Positions 22,966 through 32,029 of a DNA stretch of 39,247 nucleotides are shown piece by piece; within the stretch, counting starts at the first letter, position 1; the number at the start of each line of letters is the position of its first letter. The notes under the pieces were generated by a model that saw only the letters and a program-made list of their open reading frames with translations, made no database searches and was not told where the DNA came from. The stretch comes from Paludibacter sp. GTDB taxonomy: Bacteria; Bacteroidota; Bacteroidia; Bacteroidales; Paludibacteraceae. The stretch covers positions 1-39,247 of the forward strand of contig JADGPS010000028.1 of NCBI GenBank assembly GCA_017882285.1. The letters run 5' to 3'. The translations under genes were made by a program, and so were the position numbers.

Positions 22966-23745
22966 CTACTCAAAGTAACCTTTGATAATTCCACGGGGCG
23001 AGTTGCGCACGAAAAGCAAAATCTCATCACGTTCTTTGGTAGCGGGTAATTCGGCTTCGACGCGTTCTATAGCATGAGTCGTATTCATGCCAGACAAATA
23101 AATATAGCGGTAAATATCCTGAATGTCACGAATTTGTTCGTTTGTATATCCGCGACGACGCAATCCTATTGAATTTATTCCTGCATACGAAAGTGGCTCA
23201 CGACCGGCTTTTACAAATGGAGGAACATCTTTGCCAATTTTGGAACCACCTTGAATCATTACATGTGAGCCGATTCTGGTAAATTGATGAATTAAACATC
23301 CACCACCTAAAATAGCAAAATCATTAATTTCTATTTCACCGGCAAGTTGACAGGCATTTGCCATAATCACATCATTACCAATCTTACAATCGTGTGCCAC
23401 ATGACAATAAGCCATTATCAAACAATTGTCACCTATTATAGTTTTTCCTTTGGCAGCAGTTCCTCTGTTTATCGTTACAAATTCTCGAATGGTTGTATTG
23501 TCACCTATAATCGCCAGACTATCTTCGCCTTTAAATTTCAAATCTTGCGGAATAGCACCAATTACTGCTCCGGGGAAAATACGGCAGTTTTTACCAATCC
23601 GAACGCCTTCCAGAATGGTTACATTCGATCCGATTTGTGTTCCTTCTCCTATTACCACGTTTTTATCAATGGTAACAAAAGGCTCAATAACTACAGTTTG
23701 AGCTATTTTTGCGTCGGGATGAATATATGCTAATGGTTGTTTCAT
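22966..23745 (-). CDS. lpxA: UDP-N-acetylglucosamine O-acyltransferase
   Basis: The 259-residue protein is a left-handed parallel beta-helix built from hexapeptide repeats (VIGEGTQIG, VRIGKNCRI, TIIGDNCLI and others) followed by a helical C-terminal domain (about 195-259). The catalytic His118 lies in MAYCHVAHDCKIG, matching the HIAHDC motif of E. coli LpxA. It transfers an R-3-hydroxyacyl chain from ACP to the 3-OH of UDP-GlcNAc, the first step of lipid A synthesis. It follows lpxC-fabZ by 35 bp on the same strand, a spacer that contains the palindrome CCCCTTCAGGGG, and is the last gene of the lipid A cluster. Confidence 0.96.
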   Translation of the reverse strand: MKQPLAYIHPDAKIAQTVVIEPFVTIDKNVVIGEGTQIGSNVTILEGVRIGKNCRIFPGAVIGAIPQDLKFKGEDSLAIIGDNTTIREFVTINRGTAAKGKTIIGDNCLIMAYCHVAHDCKIGNDVIMANACQLAGEIEINDFAILGGGCLIHQFTRIGSHVMIQGGSKIGKDVPPFVKAGREPLSYAGINSIGLRRRGYTNEQIRDIQDIYRYIYLSGMNTTHAIERVEAELPATKERDEILLFVRNSPRGIIKGYFE

Positions 23746-23756
23746 TTTTTTTAAGT

Positions 23757-23768
23757 CCCCTTCAGGGG
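23757..23768. repeat. CCCCTTCAGGGG palindrome between lpxC-fabZ and lpxA
   Basis: This short palindrome, related to the CCCCTAAAGGGG units at 920-1136, is followed by GATTTAGGGG. It sits in the 35-bp gap inside the lipid A operon. Confidence 0.6.
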
Positions 23769-23780
23769 ATTTAGGGGTTC

Positions 23781-25169
23781 TTATTTATTCTTTACTATCT
23801 GAGCCATGAATTCCGCTTCGGTAACAATTTTTCCACCCACAAAAGCACGACCTCTCATTAATGCGCAACCACGACGCATTGGTTCTATCATTTCCAAATG
23901 GAAAATGACCGTATCACCAGGAACTACTTTCTGACGGAATTTTACATTGTCGATTTTCAAAAAGTAAGTTGAATATGTTTCAGGATCTTCAACAGAATTC
24001 AAAACCAATAAACCACCGGTTTGCGCCATGGCTTCAACCAGTAAAACACCCGGCATAATCGGTTCATCAGGGAAATGTCCCATAAAGAATGTTTCGTTTA
24101 CGGTTACATTTTTCACGCCCACAATCACTTTTTCGCGCATTTCTATGATTTTATCAACCATCAGGAACGGCCAGCGATGTGGAAGCAATTTGCGGATGGC
24201 ATTTACATCCAAAACGGGTGGAATGGTATCGTCGTAAATCGGGGCATGAATTTCCTGTTTTTTAATTTCTTTACGAATCAGTTTTGCAACATCCGTATTG
24301 ATTTTATGTCCGGGATAAGTAGCGATCACTTTTCCGCGTAAGGGTTTGCCTATCAATGCCAAATCACCAATTATATCAAGCAATTTATGACAGGCAGGCT
24401 CGTTGGCAAATTTGATACCTCCATTCATATAGCCCAATTTATTGGCATCGTGATGAGGTTGATGCATCAAATCGGCTAATTTATCAAAATTCTCTTGTGA
24501 AACTAACCTGTCGTAAATAACAATTGCATTTTTCAAATCACCGCCTTTTATCAGATTCATTTTGATTAACGGTTCAATTTCATGAACGAAAACAAAAGTA
24601 CGTGAGTTGGCTATTTCGGCTGCGTAATTGTCTAACGAAGAAAGACTTGCAAACTGATTATTTAAAACGGTAGAATTAAAGCCAATATGAACGTCAACGC
24701 TGAAAGTATCATCTGGCAGAATAGTGATTTTTGCTCCGGTTTCAGGCACACTGTATTCTATTTTCTTCCGAACGATATAATAATCTTTTTCAGCATTTTG
24801 TTCCTCAATGCCAACTTGTTGTATGCCTTCTACAAAATATTTTGCACTACCATCTAAAATCGGAAATTCCGGTGCATTCACTTCAAGCATACAATTGTCA
24901 ACTCCCAATGCATATAAAGCAGATAGAACATGTTCAATGGTACTTACCTGGATTTCGCCCTTTTTCAAGACTGTTCCACGGGTGGTTTCAGTTACATATT
25001 CAGCTACAGCATCCATTACTGGTTTTCCGTTTAAATCAACCCGTTTGATTTTTAAACCATGATTTTCGGGAGCCGGAAGGAATGAAAGTGTTACTTCCAA
25101 ACCGGAATGTAAACCTTTTCCGGAAAGTGTAAAAGCATGTTTAATAGTATTTTGTTTCGACATATTCAT
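23781..25169 (-). CDS. lpxC-fabZ: Fused UDP-3-O-acyl-GlcNAc deacetylase / 3-hydroxyacyl-ACP dehydratase
   Basis: The 462-residue protein joins LpxC (about 1-300) and FabZ (about 315-462), a fusion characteristic of Bacteroidota. In LpxC the zinc site is seen as STIEHVLSAL and EPACHKLLDIIGD, and the active-site His region as HQPHHDANKLGY-like sequence. In FabZ the hot-dog motifs are LLPHRWPFLMVDKI and the catalytic His/Glu segment GHFPDEPIMPGVLLVEAMAQTGG. LpxC deacetylates the LpxA product, the committed step of lipid A synthesis; FabZ dehydrates 3-hydroxyacyl-ACP and competes for the acyl donors of LpxA and LpxD, so the fusion links the two pools. The start may be Met1 or Met3. It lies between lpxD and lpxA. 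Confidence 0.96.
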   Translation of the reverse strand: MNMSKQNTIKHAFTLSGKGLHSGLEVTLSFLPAPENHGLKIKRVDLNGKPVMDAVAEYVTETTRGTVLKKGEIQVSTIEHVLSALYALGVDNCMLEVNAPEFPILDGSAKYFVEGIQQVGIEEQNAEKDYYIVRKKIEYSVPETGAKITILPDDTFSVDVHIGFNSTVLNNQFASLSSLDNYAAEIANSRTFVFVHEIEPLIKMNLIKGGDLKNAIVIYDRLVSQENFDKLADLMHQPHHDANKLGYMNGGIKFANEPACHKLLDIIGDLALIGKPLRGKVIATYPGHKINTDVAKLIRKEIKKQEIHAPIYDDTIPPVLDVNAIRKLLPHRWPFLMVDKIIEMREKVIVGVKNVTVNETFFMGHFPDEPIMPGVLLVEAMAQTGGLLVLNSVEDPETYSTYFLKIDNVKFRQKVVPGDTVIFHLEMIEPMRRGCALMRGRAFVGGKIVTEAEFMAQIVKNK

Positions 25170-25171
25170 TT

Positions 25172-25206
25172 AGTTACAAGTTACAAGTAATAAGTTACAA
25201 GTAAAA
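25172..25206. repeat. AGTTACAAG tandem word repeat
   Basis: Three degenerate copies of AGTTACAAG/TAAGTTACAAGTA lie in the 81-bp gap between lpxD and lpxC-fabZ. A related TTACATTTTACAAG run occurs in the glnS leader at about 22775-22797. Confidence 0.6.
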
Positions 25207-25250
25207 TGTTAGTAATTTATATTGATAATTGGAAATTAAAAAATTGATAA

Positions 25251-26294
25251 TTATTTTATTTTATTTTCTAATTCCTCTATTCTCTTTTGCATTGCATAAA
25301 TTAATTTCTGAAGTTCAGGAAGGTTTTTATGAACAATAGCTGATTTATGAAAATTCATGACCGGAATTGCCGGATAACCCTGTAAAGTTTGATTTGGAAT
25401 TTTAACCGAATTCGGAACGCCGGTTTGTGCACCAAAAATAGTGCCATCTGCAATTTGTAAATGTCCGGCAAGACCAACCTGCCCTGCCAAAATGCATTGT
25501 TTTCCCAATTTTGTTGAACCTGAAATCCCTGTCTGAGCTGCAATTACAGTGTTTTCGCCCACTTCCACATTATGTGCAATCTGTACCAGATTATCAATTT
25601 TCACTCCTTTACGGATGGTGGTACTTCCTAAAGTGGCTCTGTCAACAATTGAATTTGCGCCGATTTCGACATTATCTTCCAAAACGACATTTCCCATTTG
25701 AGGAATTTTTTTGTACGATCCATCTCCGTTTGGTGCAAATCCAAAACCGTCGGAACCAATTACAGCTCCCGAATGCAAGATGCAATTATTTCCAATCACA
25801 CAGTCATTATACACTTTAACTCCGGAATACAAAGTCACATTTTCACCCAAAACAGCTCCATTTTCTATGCTGCAATTGGGATGAATCCGCGCGTTTTTGC
25901 CAATAATTACACTTTCACCAATGTATACAAAAGGTTGTATATAAGCATTTTCACCGATGTTTGCACTTTCCGAAACAAAAGCTAAAGGAGAAATTCCTGT
26001 TTTTTTTGGTTTGGTTTGATCAACCAACGAGAGTAAAGTTGCTAATGAATGATAAGCATCCTCAACACGAATAAGTGTAGCCTGTACTTCTTTTTCGGGG
26101 TGAAAATCTTTATTGACAAGCACAATACTTGCCTGACTTTCATAGATGAATTGACTATATTTAGGGTTGGATAAAAAACTCAATGTTCCTGGTTTTCCTT
26201 CTTCAATTTTTGAGAAGTCACTTACTTTTACCAAAGGATTACCTTGTATCTCCCCTCCTAATAAATCTGCAATTTGCTGAGCTGTAAACTCCAT
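25251..26294 (-). CDS. lpxD: UDP-3-O-(3-hydroxyacyl)glucosamine N-acyltransferase
   Basis: The 347-residue protein has the LpxD N-terminal uridine-binding domain (about 1-100, [20 protein letters not shown]), a hexapeptide beta-helix (about 105-300) and a C-terminal helix ([22 protein letters not shown]) typical of the trimer. The catalytic His241 is in [12 protein letters not shown]. It adds the second hydroxyacyl chain, to the 2-amino group, after LpxC. It is the first lipid A gene of this cluster, with a promoter-like box about 115 bp upstream and the HD phosphohydrolase gene before it. Confidence 0.96.
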   Translation of the reverse strand: MEFTAQQIADLLGGEIQGNPLVKVSDFSKIEEGKPGTLSFLSNPKYSQFIYESQASIVLVNKDFHPEKEVQATLIRVEDAYHSLATLLSLVDQTKPKKTGISPLAFVSESANIGENAYIQPFVYIGESVIIGKNARIHPNCSIENGAVLGENVTLYSGVKVYNDCVIGNNCILHSGAVIGSDGFGFAPNGDGSYKKIPQMGNVVLEDNVEIGANSIVDRATLGSTTIRKGVKIDNLVQIAHNVEVGENTVIAAQTGISGSTKLGKQCILAGQVGLAGHLQIADGTIFGAQTGVPNSVKIPNQTLQGYPAIPVMNFHKSAIVHKNLPELQKLIYAMQKRIEELENKIK

Positions 26295-26409
26295 AAGTAA
26301 TTAATAATTAATAATGAACAATTAATAATTGAAGATTAAATCAATCATTTCTTGCCTATTGATGTATTCTATAATAGAATTATTCGATAACTTATTAAAA
26401 AATTGGTTG

Positions 26410-26417
26410 CAAAAGTA
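26410..26417 (-). promoter_or_regulatory. Predicted -7 promoter box for lipid A cluster
   Basis: Minus-strand TACTTTTG (complement of 26410-26417) matches TAnnTTTG exactly, in the 200-bp gap between the HD gene and lpxD. No clear -33 box was found. It suggests lpxD-lpxC/fabZ-lpxA can be transcribed independently of the HD gene. Confidence 0.45.
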
Positions 26418-26494
26418 CTAAACTATTTCCAATTGACCATAAAACACACCAAAACAAGCCTTTTTTTCGTCATTATTAATTTAATTCGGTTGAA

Positions 26495-27724
26495 TTAGAT
26501 TCGATAAAAACAAAAATAATGTTTTTCTACTTTTTTTGTCAAAACAGTAATATTCAGCATATCCGACGCATCTGCAATATCTTTCACAGTGCCGTCTTTG
26601 TATAAAATGTTAATATTATCATCTTCGGGACTATAAGTATCGGTACTAACAATTTCTTCGCCCATAAAATAGGCAGCTTCATGTGCACTAACGTTAAAAT
26701 GTTCCCTATATTGTTTCAGTTGAGTATTTCGTTGTATTTCGTCAATTGGTTGCGTTCCGATTTCAACTTTAAACAGCCGCCTGTCGGTAAAAGCTTTGCA
26801 TAAGATAGATAAAACCAAATCGGTATGCGACGCCCATACTTTGATGGCACAAATAACATCAGAATCATCGAGCATCGCAAAGTGTTCCAATGCTTCTTCC
26901 GAACGTTCAAAATGGTATTTATCTACTTCATTGTAAAGAAAATAATGCAATGCCGGCGATGCAAAAAGTTCCACATGGTGGCTTGCCAATTCTTTAGCTC
27001 GCTTCAGGATATTCAAAAGCATTTGTTCAGCCGCCACCGAAGTTTTATGTAAATAAACCTGCCAGTACATTAAGCGTCGTGCCACTAGAAATTTCTCGAT
27101 AGAATAGATTCCTTTGGCTTCAATAACGAGTTGGTCGTTATGAATGTTTAACATTTTAATGATGCGTGCAGCACCAATTATTCCTTCGCTTACACCCGAA
27201 TAAAAACTGTCGCGACTTAAATAATCCAGTCTGTCCATGTCCAATTGGCTCGAAACCAATTGATGCAAGAACTTTTTAGGATACACATTGGTGAAAATGT
27301 CCAATGCCATATCCAGTTTTCCATCGAGTTCTCGGTTGATTTTTTGCATCATCCAAAGCGAAATTTCTTCATGACTTACACCGCTGACCAAACTATTTTC
27401 CATGGTGTGCGAAAATGGTCCGTGACCAATATCGTGCAACAGAATACTGGCCTGAACAGCTTCAGCTTCCGCTGCTGTAATTTCCTGTCCGACAAGTTGT
27501 AACTGTGCAATGGCTTCACCCATAAGATGCATGGCACCCAACGAATGTTGCAAACGGGTGTGTTGGGCTCCGGGATAAACAAACGACGATAATCCCAATT
27601 GTTTGATACGATTCAATCGTTGAAAATAAGGATGTTGAATGATATCGTACAAAAAGTCGTTCGGAATATTAATAAATCCGAAAACAGGGTCGTTAATGAT
27701 TTTACGCTTATTTGGGGTTTTCAT
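26495..27724 (-). CDS. HD-domain phosphohydrolase (SAMHD1/dGTPase-like)
   Basis: I place the start at the ATG at 27724 (409 residues, MKTPNKRKIINDPVFGFINI); a TTG nine codons earlier lies inside a hairpin and is less likely. The N-terminal part has the family signature DPVFGFINIP, FQRLNRIKQLGLSSFVYPGAQHTRLQHSLGAMHLM, followed by the metal-binding ILLHDIGHGPFSHTMEN. SQLDMDRLDYLSRDSFYSG completes the HD/dNTPase-like core. Relatives hydrolyse dNTPs or other nucleotides; the substrate here is unknown. It is upstream of and codirectional with lpxD, an association I believe is common in Bacteroidales, but a link to lipid A is not shown. An extended perfect inverted repeat sits in its leader. Confidence 0.88.
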   Translation of the reverse strand: MKTPNKRKIINDPVFGFINIPNDFLYDIIQHPYFQRLNRIKQLGLSSFVYPGAQHTRLQHSLGAMHLMGEAIAQLQLVGQEITAAEAEAVQASILLHDIGHGPFSHTMENSLVSGVSHEEISLWMMQKINRELDGKLDMALDIFTNVYPKKFLHQLVSSQLDMDRLDYLSRDSFYSGVSEGIIGAARIIKMLNIHNDQLVIEAKGIYSIEKFLVARRLMYWQVYLHKTSVAAEQMLLNILKRAKELASHHVELFASPALHYFLYNEVDKYHFERSEEALEHFAMLDDSDVICAIKVWASHTDLVLSILCKAFTDRRLFKVEIGTQPIDEIQRNTQLKQYREHFNVSAHEAAYFMGEEIVSTDTYSPEDDNINILYKDGTVKDIADASDMLNITVLTKKVEKHYFCFYRI

Positions 27725-27740
27725 TTTTAATCTTTCTACT

Positions 27741-27773
27741 AACTTTTCCAAAGTTTAGAACTTTGGAAAAGTT
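27741..27773. repeat. Perfect 15-bp inverted repeat (AACTTTTCCAAAGTT) with 3-nt loop
   Basis: AACTTTTCCAAAGTT (27741-27755), TAG, AACTTTGGAAAAGTT (27759-27773) form a perfect hairpin in the gap between pepD and the HD gene. It has no following T-run on the minus strand, so it is not a classic terminator for pepD; it may be a REP-like element or limit read-through. Confidence 0.75.
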
Positions 27774-27784
27774 GAATGCGATTA

Positions 27785-29227
27785 TTATTGCGCAGCTAAT
27801 ATCTCAGTAAGCCATTTCCAGCACTTTTGTGTCGAACTTACACTCAACCGTTCGTCAGGTGAATGCACGCCGTACATTTGAGGTCCTATGGAAATCATAT
27901 CCAAATACGGATATTTTTCGAGAAACAAACCGCATTCCAATCCGGCATGAATAGCTCGTATTTTCGGTTCTTCGCCAAATAATTTTTTATAGCTTTCTTG
28001 TGCTGTTTTCAGTATGTCCGATTTCAAATTTGGTTTCCAACCCGGATAACCATCACCATGCGTTACTTTTGCTCCTGCTAAGGTGAAAACAGCTTCCACC
28101 TGCTGCATAATATTGTATTTTGACGATTCTACCGAACTTCGCTGGCTTGTAGTGATCAAAATGGTGTTGCCTTCTTTCATTTTTACAGAAGCCAGATTGG
28201 TTGACGTTTCCACCAAACCGGGCATATCCACACTCATGGCTTTCACTCCATGCGGACAGGCATAAAGCGCATTCAATAAGGTATTTGATGTGTTTTTGTC
28301 GATAACGGTTTCGGGTAATGTTTCAGATTCCAATTCAAATCTCATAGTAGGTTCCACATTCAATTTTTCATTTTCTATATCGTTGACATAGGTATTGAAT
28401 AATACACGCAATTTTTCTTTTTCTGCGAATGGAACTGAAGCTATCGCCATCGCTTCGCGTGGAATGGCATTGCGCAGGTTTCCTCCATCAAAACTATGAA
28501 GGCGTACATCCATCTTTTTATTCAGAGTCCACAAAAAACGATTCAGTATTTTGTTGGCATTCCCCCTTCCTTTATCGATATCGTCGCCTGAATGACCACC
28601 CTTCAACCCTTTGACAGAAACTGAAAAAGCGAAATAATTTCCGGGTGATTTTTCCGGTTTGTAAGACAGAACAACCGTTGTATCGATACCTCCGGCACAA
28701 CCTACAAAAATTTCACCATCATCTTCCGAATCCAGATTAATCAGCACTTCACCGCTCAGGAAATTCTGTTTTAGTGCGAAAGCACCGGTCAGTCCTGTTT
28801 CTTCATCCACTGTGAACAAACATTCCAATGCCGGATGCTTCAAATCGTCGGAAGCCAGTACAGCCAGCATCATCGACATGCCAATGCCGTTATCGGCACC
28901 AAGCGTCGTGCCACGGGCTTTCACCCAATCGTCTTCAATATAAGTCTGAATAGGATCCGTTTCAAAATTAAAAGGTACATCGCTGTTTTTTTCACAAACC
29001 ATATCGATATGCGATTGAAGAATGACTGTTTTGTGGGTTTCGTACCCTTTTGTGGCCGGTTTGTAAATCAATACATTGCCTGCCGCATCTGTTTTAGTTT
29101 CCAGCTTCTTTTTTCCGCCAAAATCTTTCAGGTAAGCGATGATGCGTTCTTCTTTTTTCGAAGGACGGGGTATTTGGGTAATTTCATGGAAAAAAGACCA
29201 TATCGGAATGGGTTCAAGTGTTTTCAT
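27785..29227 (-). CDS. pepD: Aminoacyl-histidine dipeptidase (M20 family)
   Basis: The 480-residue protein is a di-zinc aminopeptidase-type dipeptidase of the PepD/carnosinase branch. Metal ligands and catalytic residues are visible: His73 and Asp75 in LQSHIDMVCEK, Asp112 in TLGADNGIG, Glu142-Glu143 in FTVDEETGLTGAF, Asp166 in INLDSEDDGE, and the C-terminal His in YGVHSPDERLS. The insertion domain is about 180-390 with KGGHSGDDIDKGRGNAN. It hydrolyses Xaa-His and other dipeptides, in the cytoplasm, as there is no signal peptide. Together with the M3 lipoprotein peptidase it points to peptide use. It is transcribed from its own promoter (29273) and probably continues into the HD gene. Confidence 0.94.
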   Translation of the reverse strand: MKTLEPIPIWSFFHEITQIPRPSKKEERIIAYLKDFGGKKKLETKTDAAGNVLIYKPATKGYETHKTVILQSHIDMVCEKNSDVPFNFETDPIQTYIEDDWVKARGTTLGADNGIGMSMMLAVLASDDLKHPALECLFTVDEETGLTGAFALKQNFLSGEVLINLDSEDDGEIFVGCAGGIDTTVVLSYKPEKSPGNYFAFSVSVKGLKGGHSGDDIDKGRGNANKILNRFLWTLNKKMDVRLHSFDGGNLRNAIPREAMAIASVPFAEKEKLRVLFNTYVNDIENEKLNVEPTMRFELESETLPETVIDKNTSNTLLNALYACPHGVKAMSVDMPGLVETSTNLASVKMKEGNTILITTSQRSSVESSKYNIMQQVEAVFTLAGAKVTHGDGYPGWKPNLKSDILKTAQESYKKLFGEEPKIRAIHAGLECGLFLEKYPYLDMISIGPQMYGVHSPDERLSVSSTQKCWKWLTEILAAQ

Positions 29228-29272
29228 ATCGTAAAGCAGTTGTGTGAATTGAGTTTAAAAAATGCGTAACGA

Positions 29273-29303
29273 CAAAGGTAAGGAAAAAAAACGCATTATC
29301 AAT
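29273..29303 (-). promoter_or_regulatory. Predicted promoter for pepD
   Basis: Minus-strand TACCTTTG (complement of 29273-29280) matches TAnnTTTG with ATTG 19 nt upstream as near -33. The leader is about 45 nt. Confidence 0.5.
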
Positions 29304-29396
29304 AGTTTGATTTTAAGTAGAAGTACGATTATGTTCTGTAGATTTATATTTATCAGTCCAAATCTTTTCTTCTAATTTACAAGATTTTCTTACATT

Positions 29397-29427
29397 TTTC
29401 AATCTCCATTCTTTTTTGTAATTTTGC
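29397..29427 (+). promoter_or_regulatory. Predicted promoter for holB operon
   Basis: TTTC at 29397-29400, a 19-nt spacer and TAATTTTG at 29420-29427 fit the Bacteroidota pattern with one mismatch in the -33 box. It would give a leader of about 120 nt containing GAATTATG word repeats (29533-29549). The rest of the 330-bp divergent spacer 29228-29557 is AT-rich with nothing else recognised. Confidence 0.45.
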
Positions 29428-29557
29428 ACATCATGCTGCTGAAATAATTGACAATAAATTAAAATCAACTTTTTCCGGTAAATCAGTTGAATTATGTGAT
29501 CCAAAGATTTATTTTAAATTATTGAATGAAGCATTATGAATTATGAATTAGTATACT

Positions 29558-30715
29558 ATGTTATTCTCCGATATAATTGGCCAACAAGAAGTTAAGAAAA
29601 GATTTATTCGTTCGGTGACCGAACAACGGATACCGCATGCGCAGCTTTTACGTGGACCGGAGGGAGTTGGAAAACTGGCGCTGGCAATTGCCTATGCTCA
29701 ATATATTTGTTGTGAAAATCGTTCGGAAACGGATTCGTGTGGTGTTTGTCCATCGTGTGTAAAATACAAAAAACTGGCACATCCCGATTTACATTTTGTT
29801 TTTCCAATAATAAAACCACCAAGCAAAACTACTTGTGTTTGCGATGATTTTATTGCTGAATTTCGCGAAATGGTGCTTGGGAATATGTATTTCGGGTTAA
29901 ACGACTGGTATTCAAAAATCTCGGATGACGTCAAGCAAGGATTGATTTATTCCAATGAAAGTGAGGAAATTATCCGCAAGTTAAGCTTAAAAACCTACGA
30001 GTCGGAATATAAAATCATGATTATCTGGTTGCCTGAAAAGATGCACGGGCATTGTGCCAACAAGTTATTGAAAATTCTGGAAGAGCCACCCGAAAAAACG
30101 GTTTTCCTGATGGTGTCGAATGAACCGGATCAGATTATTTCCACTATTCTTTCTCGGACACAGCATATTCATATTCCACGTTTGAGCGAAGATGAAATCA
30201 CTCAGGCACTTTTGGTGAATGAGGAACGGGAAGTGGAACCCGAATATGCAACTTATGCAGCTCATATCGCCAACGGGAGTTATTTGAATGCTTTGTCGGT
30301 GATGAACGAAGGTGATGAAAACAAACTAAATTTTGAACGTTTTATCCTGATTATGCGTTTAGCTTGGCAAGTAGGGAACAAGAGAAATCATGAATCGCTA
30401 AAAACGTTGCGAAAATGGTCGGACGATATGGCTGTAGCTACGATGGGAAGGGAGCGACAGAAGAATTTTCTGGTTTATGCGCAACGAATGACACGCGAAA
30501 ACTTCATTCGTAACATACAAGAACCCGAATTAAACTACTTAACTTCATCGGAAGCAGAATTTGCGCATCGATTTTCACCCTTTATCAACGAGAAGAACGT
30601 GGAGGATTTAATGAGTGAATTTACTCTGGCAGAAAGGCATATCGAACAGAATGTAAATGCAAAAATGGTTTTCTTCGACCTTGTGCTGAAGGTAATTATG
30701 TTGCTGAAAAGATAG
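29558..30715 (+). CDS. holB: DNA polymerase III delta' subunit
   Basis: The 385-residue clamp-loader protein shows the Walker A-like GPEGVGKL (33-40), a four-cysteine zinc module (Cys51/52, Cys61, Cys64, Cys67 in CCENRSETDSCGVCPSC), and the HPDLHFVFPIIKPP stretch that is an insertion typical of Bacteroidota members. KMHGHCANKLLKILEEPPEKTVFLMVSNEPDQIISTILSRTQ-type sequence follows, with the SRC-like sensor 1 motif as SRT. It loads the beta clamp with the DnaX complex at the replication fork. It starts the operon holB-ricT-gldH; ricT begins 96 bp later after a word-repeat spacer. Confidence 0.93.
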   Translation: MLFSDIIGQQEVKKRFIRSVTEQRIPHAQLLRGPEGVGKLALAIAYAQYICCENRSETDSCGVCPSCVKYKKLAHPDLHFVFPIIKPPSKTTCVCDDFIAEFREMVLGNMYFGLNDWYSKISDDVKQGLIYSNESEEIIRKLSLKTYESEYKIMIIWLPEKMHGHCANKLLKILEEPPEKTVFLMVSNEPDQIISTILSRTQHIHIPRLSEDEITQALLVNEEREVEPEYATYAAHIANGSYLNALSVMNEGDENKLNFERFILIMRLAWQVGNKRNHESLKTLRKWSDDMAVATMGRERQKNFLVYAQRMTRENFIRNIQEPELNYLTSSEAEFAHRFSPFINEKNVEDLMSEFTLAERHIEQNVNAKMVFFDLVLKVIMLLKR

Positions 30716-30724
30716 TTGTCAGTG

Positions 30725-30806
30725 AAAAGTTTGTAAAGTATAAAGTTTGTAAATTATAGATACTTAAAACTTTATTGACTTTCAAACTTTATGAACTTTA
30801 TAAACT
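30725..30806. repeat. AAAGTTTGTAAAGTATAAAG-type word repeat
   Basis: Overlapping AAAGTTTGTAAA/TATAAAGTTTG words and their complements (ACTTTATGAACTTTATAAAC) fill the 96-bp gap between holB and ricT, so the RNA could fold into a loose hairpin. Confidence 0.6.
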
Positions 30807-30811
30807 AAAAA

Positions 30812-32029
30812 ATGGATTACAAACTAGATACCGGCGGTTGCCGAATGAATAAAAAGGGTTGCAATCGCAATTCTTTACAAAAACTCAGTACGTTCGACTG
30901 GATGTGTGATTTGCCTGAAACACAGAAAGATACTGACTTTGTGGAAGTTCAATTTAAAAATACCCGCAAAGGTTATTACTTGAATAGCACCAAAATTCCA
31001 CTCGAAAAAGGAGATATTGTTGCTGTAGAATCAACGACCGGTCACGAAATTGGCGAAGTGACTTTGGTAGGAAGACTTGTGTTGCTACAAATGAAAAAAT
31101 ACAATGTTCATCCCGATAAAATTGAAGTGCGTCGTGTTTATCGCAAAGCCAAAGAAGCTGATTTGGATAAATATCAGGAAGCCAAAGCGAAAGAACAAAA
31201 CACGATGATAAAAGCCCGTCAGATTGCCGAAAGTTTGAAACTGAATATGAAAATTGGTGATGTGGAATTTCAGGGTGATGGTAATAAAGCTATTTTCTAT
31301 TACATTGCTGATGAACGTGTTGATTTCCGCCAATTGATAAAAGTTTTTGCTGAAACATTTCGCGTTCGCATTGAAATGAAGCAAATAGGTGCGCGTCAGG
31401 AAGCAGGACGAATTGGTGGAATTGGTCCATGTGGACGCGAATTGTGCTGCTCGGGTTGGATGACAAATTTCAATTCCGTTTCAACGAGTGCCGCCCGATA
31501 TCAGGATATTTCGCTGAATCCGCAAAAGCTTGCAGGCCAATGTGCAAAGTTGAAATGTTGTATGAATTTTGAGTTGGATTCATATATGGATGCCCTGAAA
31601 GATTTTCCGTCGAAAGAAATTCAACTAGAAACAATGGATAATACCTTTTATCACTTCAAAACCGATGTGTTTAACGGACTTATTTCGTATTCAACTTCAC
31701 CTACTTTTGGTGTAAATGTGGTTACAATTTCTGCAAAACGTGCCAAAGAAGTGATAGCCATGAATAGAAAAGGCTCTAAACCCGAAATTCTCGATGACCA
31801 ATCGGAAGAAATAACAAAACCGGTTGTAATTGACTACGAAAATGGTGTTGGTCAGGATAGTTTGACACGTTTTGACACAAGTAGAAAGAGATCCGGTAAC
31901 AAAAACAAACGACCAAACAAACGTCCGCAATTCACTAACCCTGAACAAGGTGAAAACAAAGGTAACGGACTAAAATTTCAAAAACCAATAAAAAAAAATG
32001 AAAATGGTGCCAGCGAAAACAATGAATAA
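30812..32029 (+). CDS. ricT: PSP1-domain protein, RicT/YaaT-like
   Basis: The 405-residue protein contains a PSP1 domain (about 35-270) with ETFRVRIEMKQIGARQEAGRIGGIGPCGRELCCSGW and the second cysteine cluster QCAKLKCCMNFE. Additional Cys residues lie at the N-terminus (GGCRMNKKGCNRN). In Bacillus, RicT (YaaT) forms an iron-sulfur-containing complex with YlbF and YmcA that tunes RNase Y-dependent mRNA processing; the conserved cysteines suggest cluster binding here too, but the Bacteroidota partners are unknown. The C-terminal 60 residues are low-complexity, basic and Asn-rich (RKRSGNKNKRPNKRPQ), perhaps for RNA contact. It overlaps the gldH start by 8 nt and lies next to holB, as in other Bacteroidales. 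Confidence 0.9.
   Translation: MDYKLDTGGCRMNKKGCNRNSLQKLSTFDWMCDLPETQKDTDFVEVQFKNTRKGYYLNSTKIPLEKGDIVAVESTTGHEIGEVTLVGRLVLLQMKKYNVHPDKIEVRRVYRKAKEADLDKYQEAKAKEQNTMIKARQIAESLKLNMKIGDVEFQGDGNKAIFYYIADERVDFRQLIKVFAETFRVRIEMKQIGARQEAGRIGGIGPCGRELCCSGWMTNFNSVSTSAARYQDISLNPQKLAGQCAKLKCCMNFELDSYMDALKDFPSKEIQLETMDNTFYHFKTDVFNGLISYSTSPTFGVNVVTISAKRAKEVIAMNRKGSKPEILDDQSEEITKPVVIDYENGVGQDSLTRFDTSRKRSGNKNKRPNKRPQFTNPEQGENKGNGLKFQKPIKKNENGASENNE

Noticed and set aside
26495-27724. HD protein as an antiphage dNTPase defence gene
   Set aside because: It sits in a housekeeping lipid A neighbourhood and matches the common Bacteroidota HD family; no defence partners are nearby.
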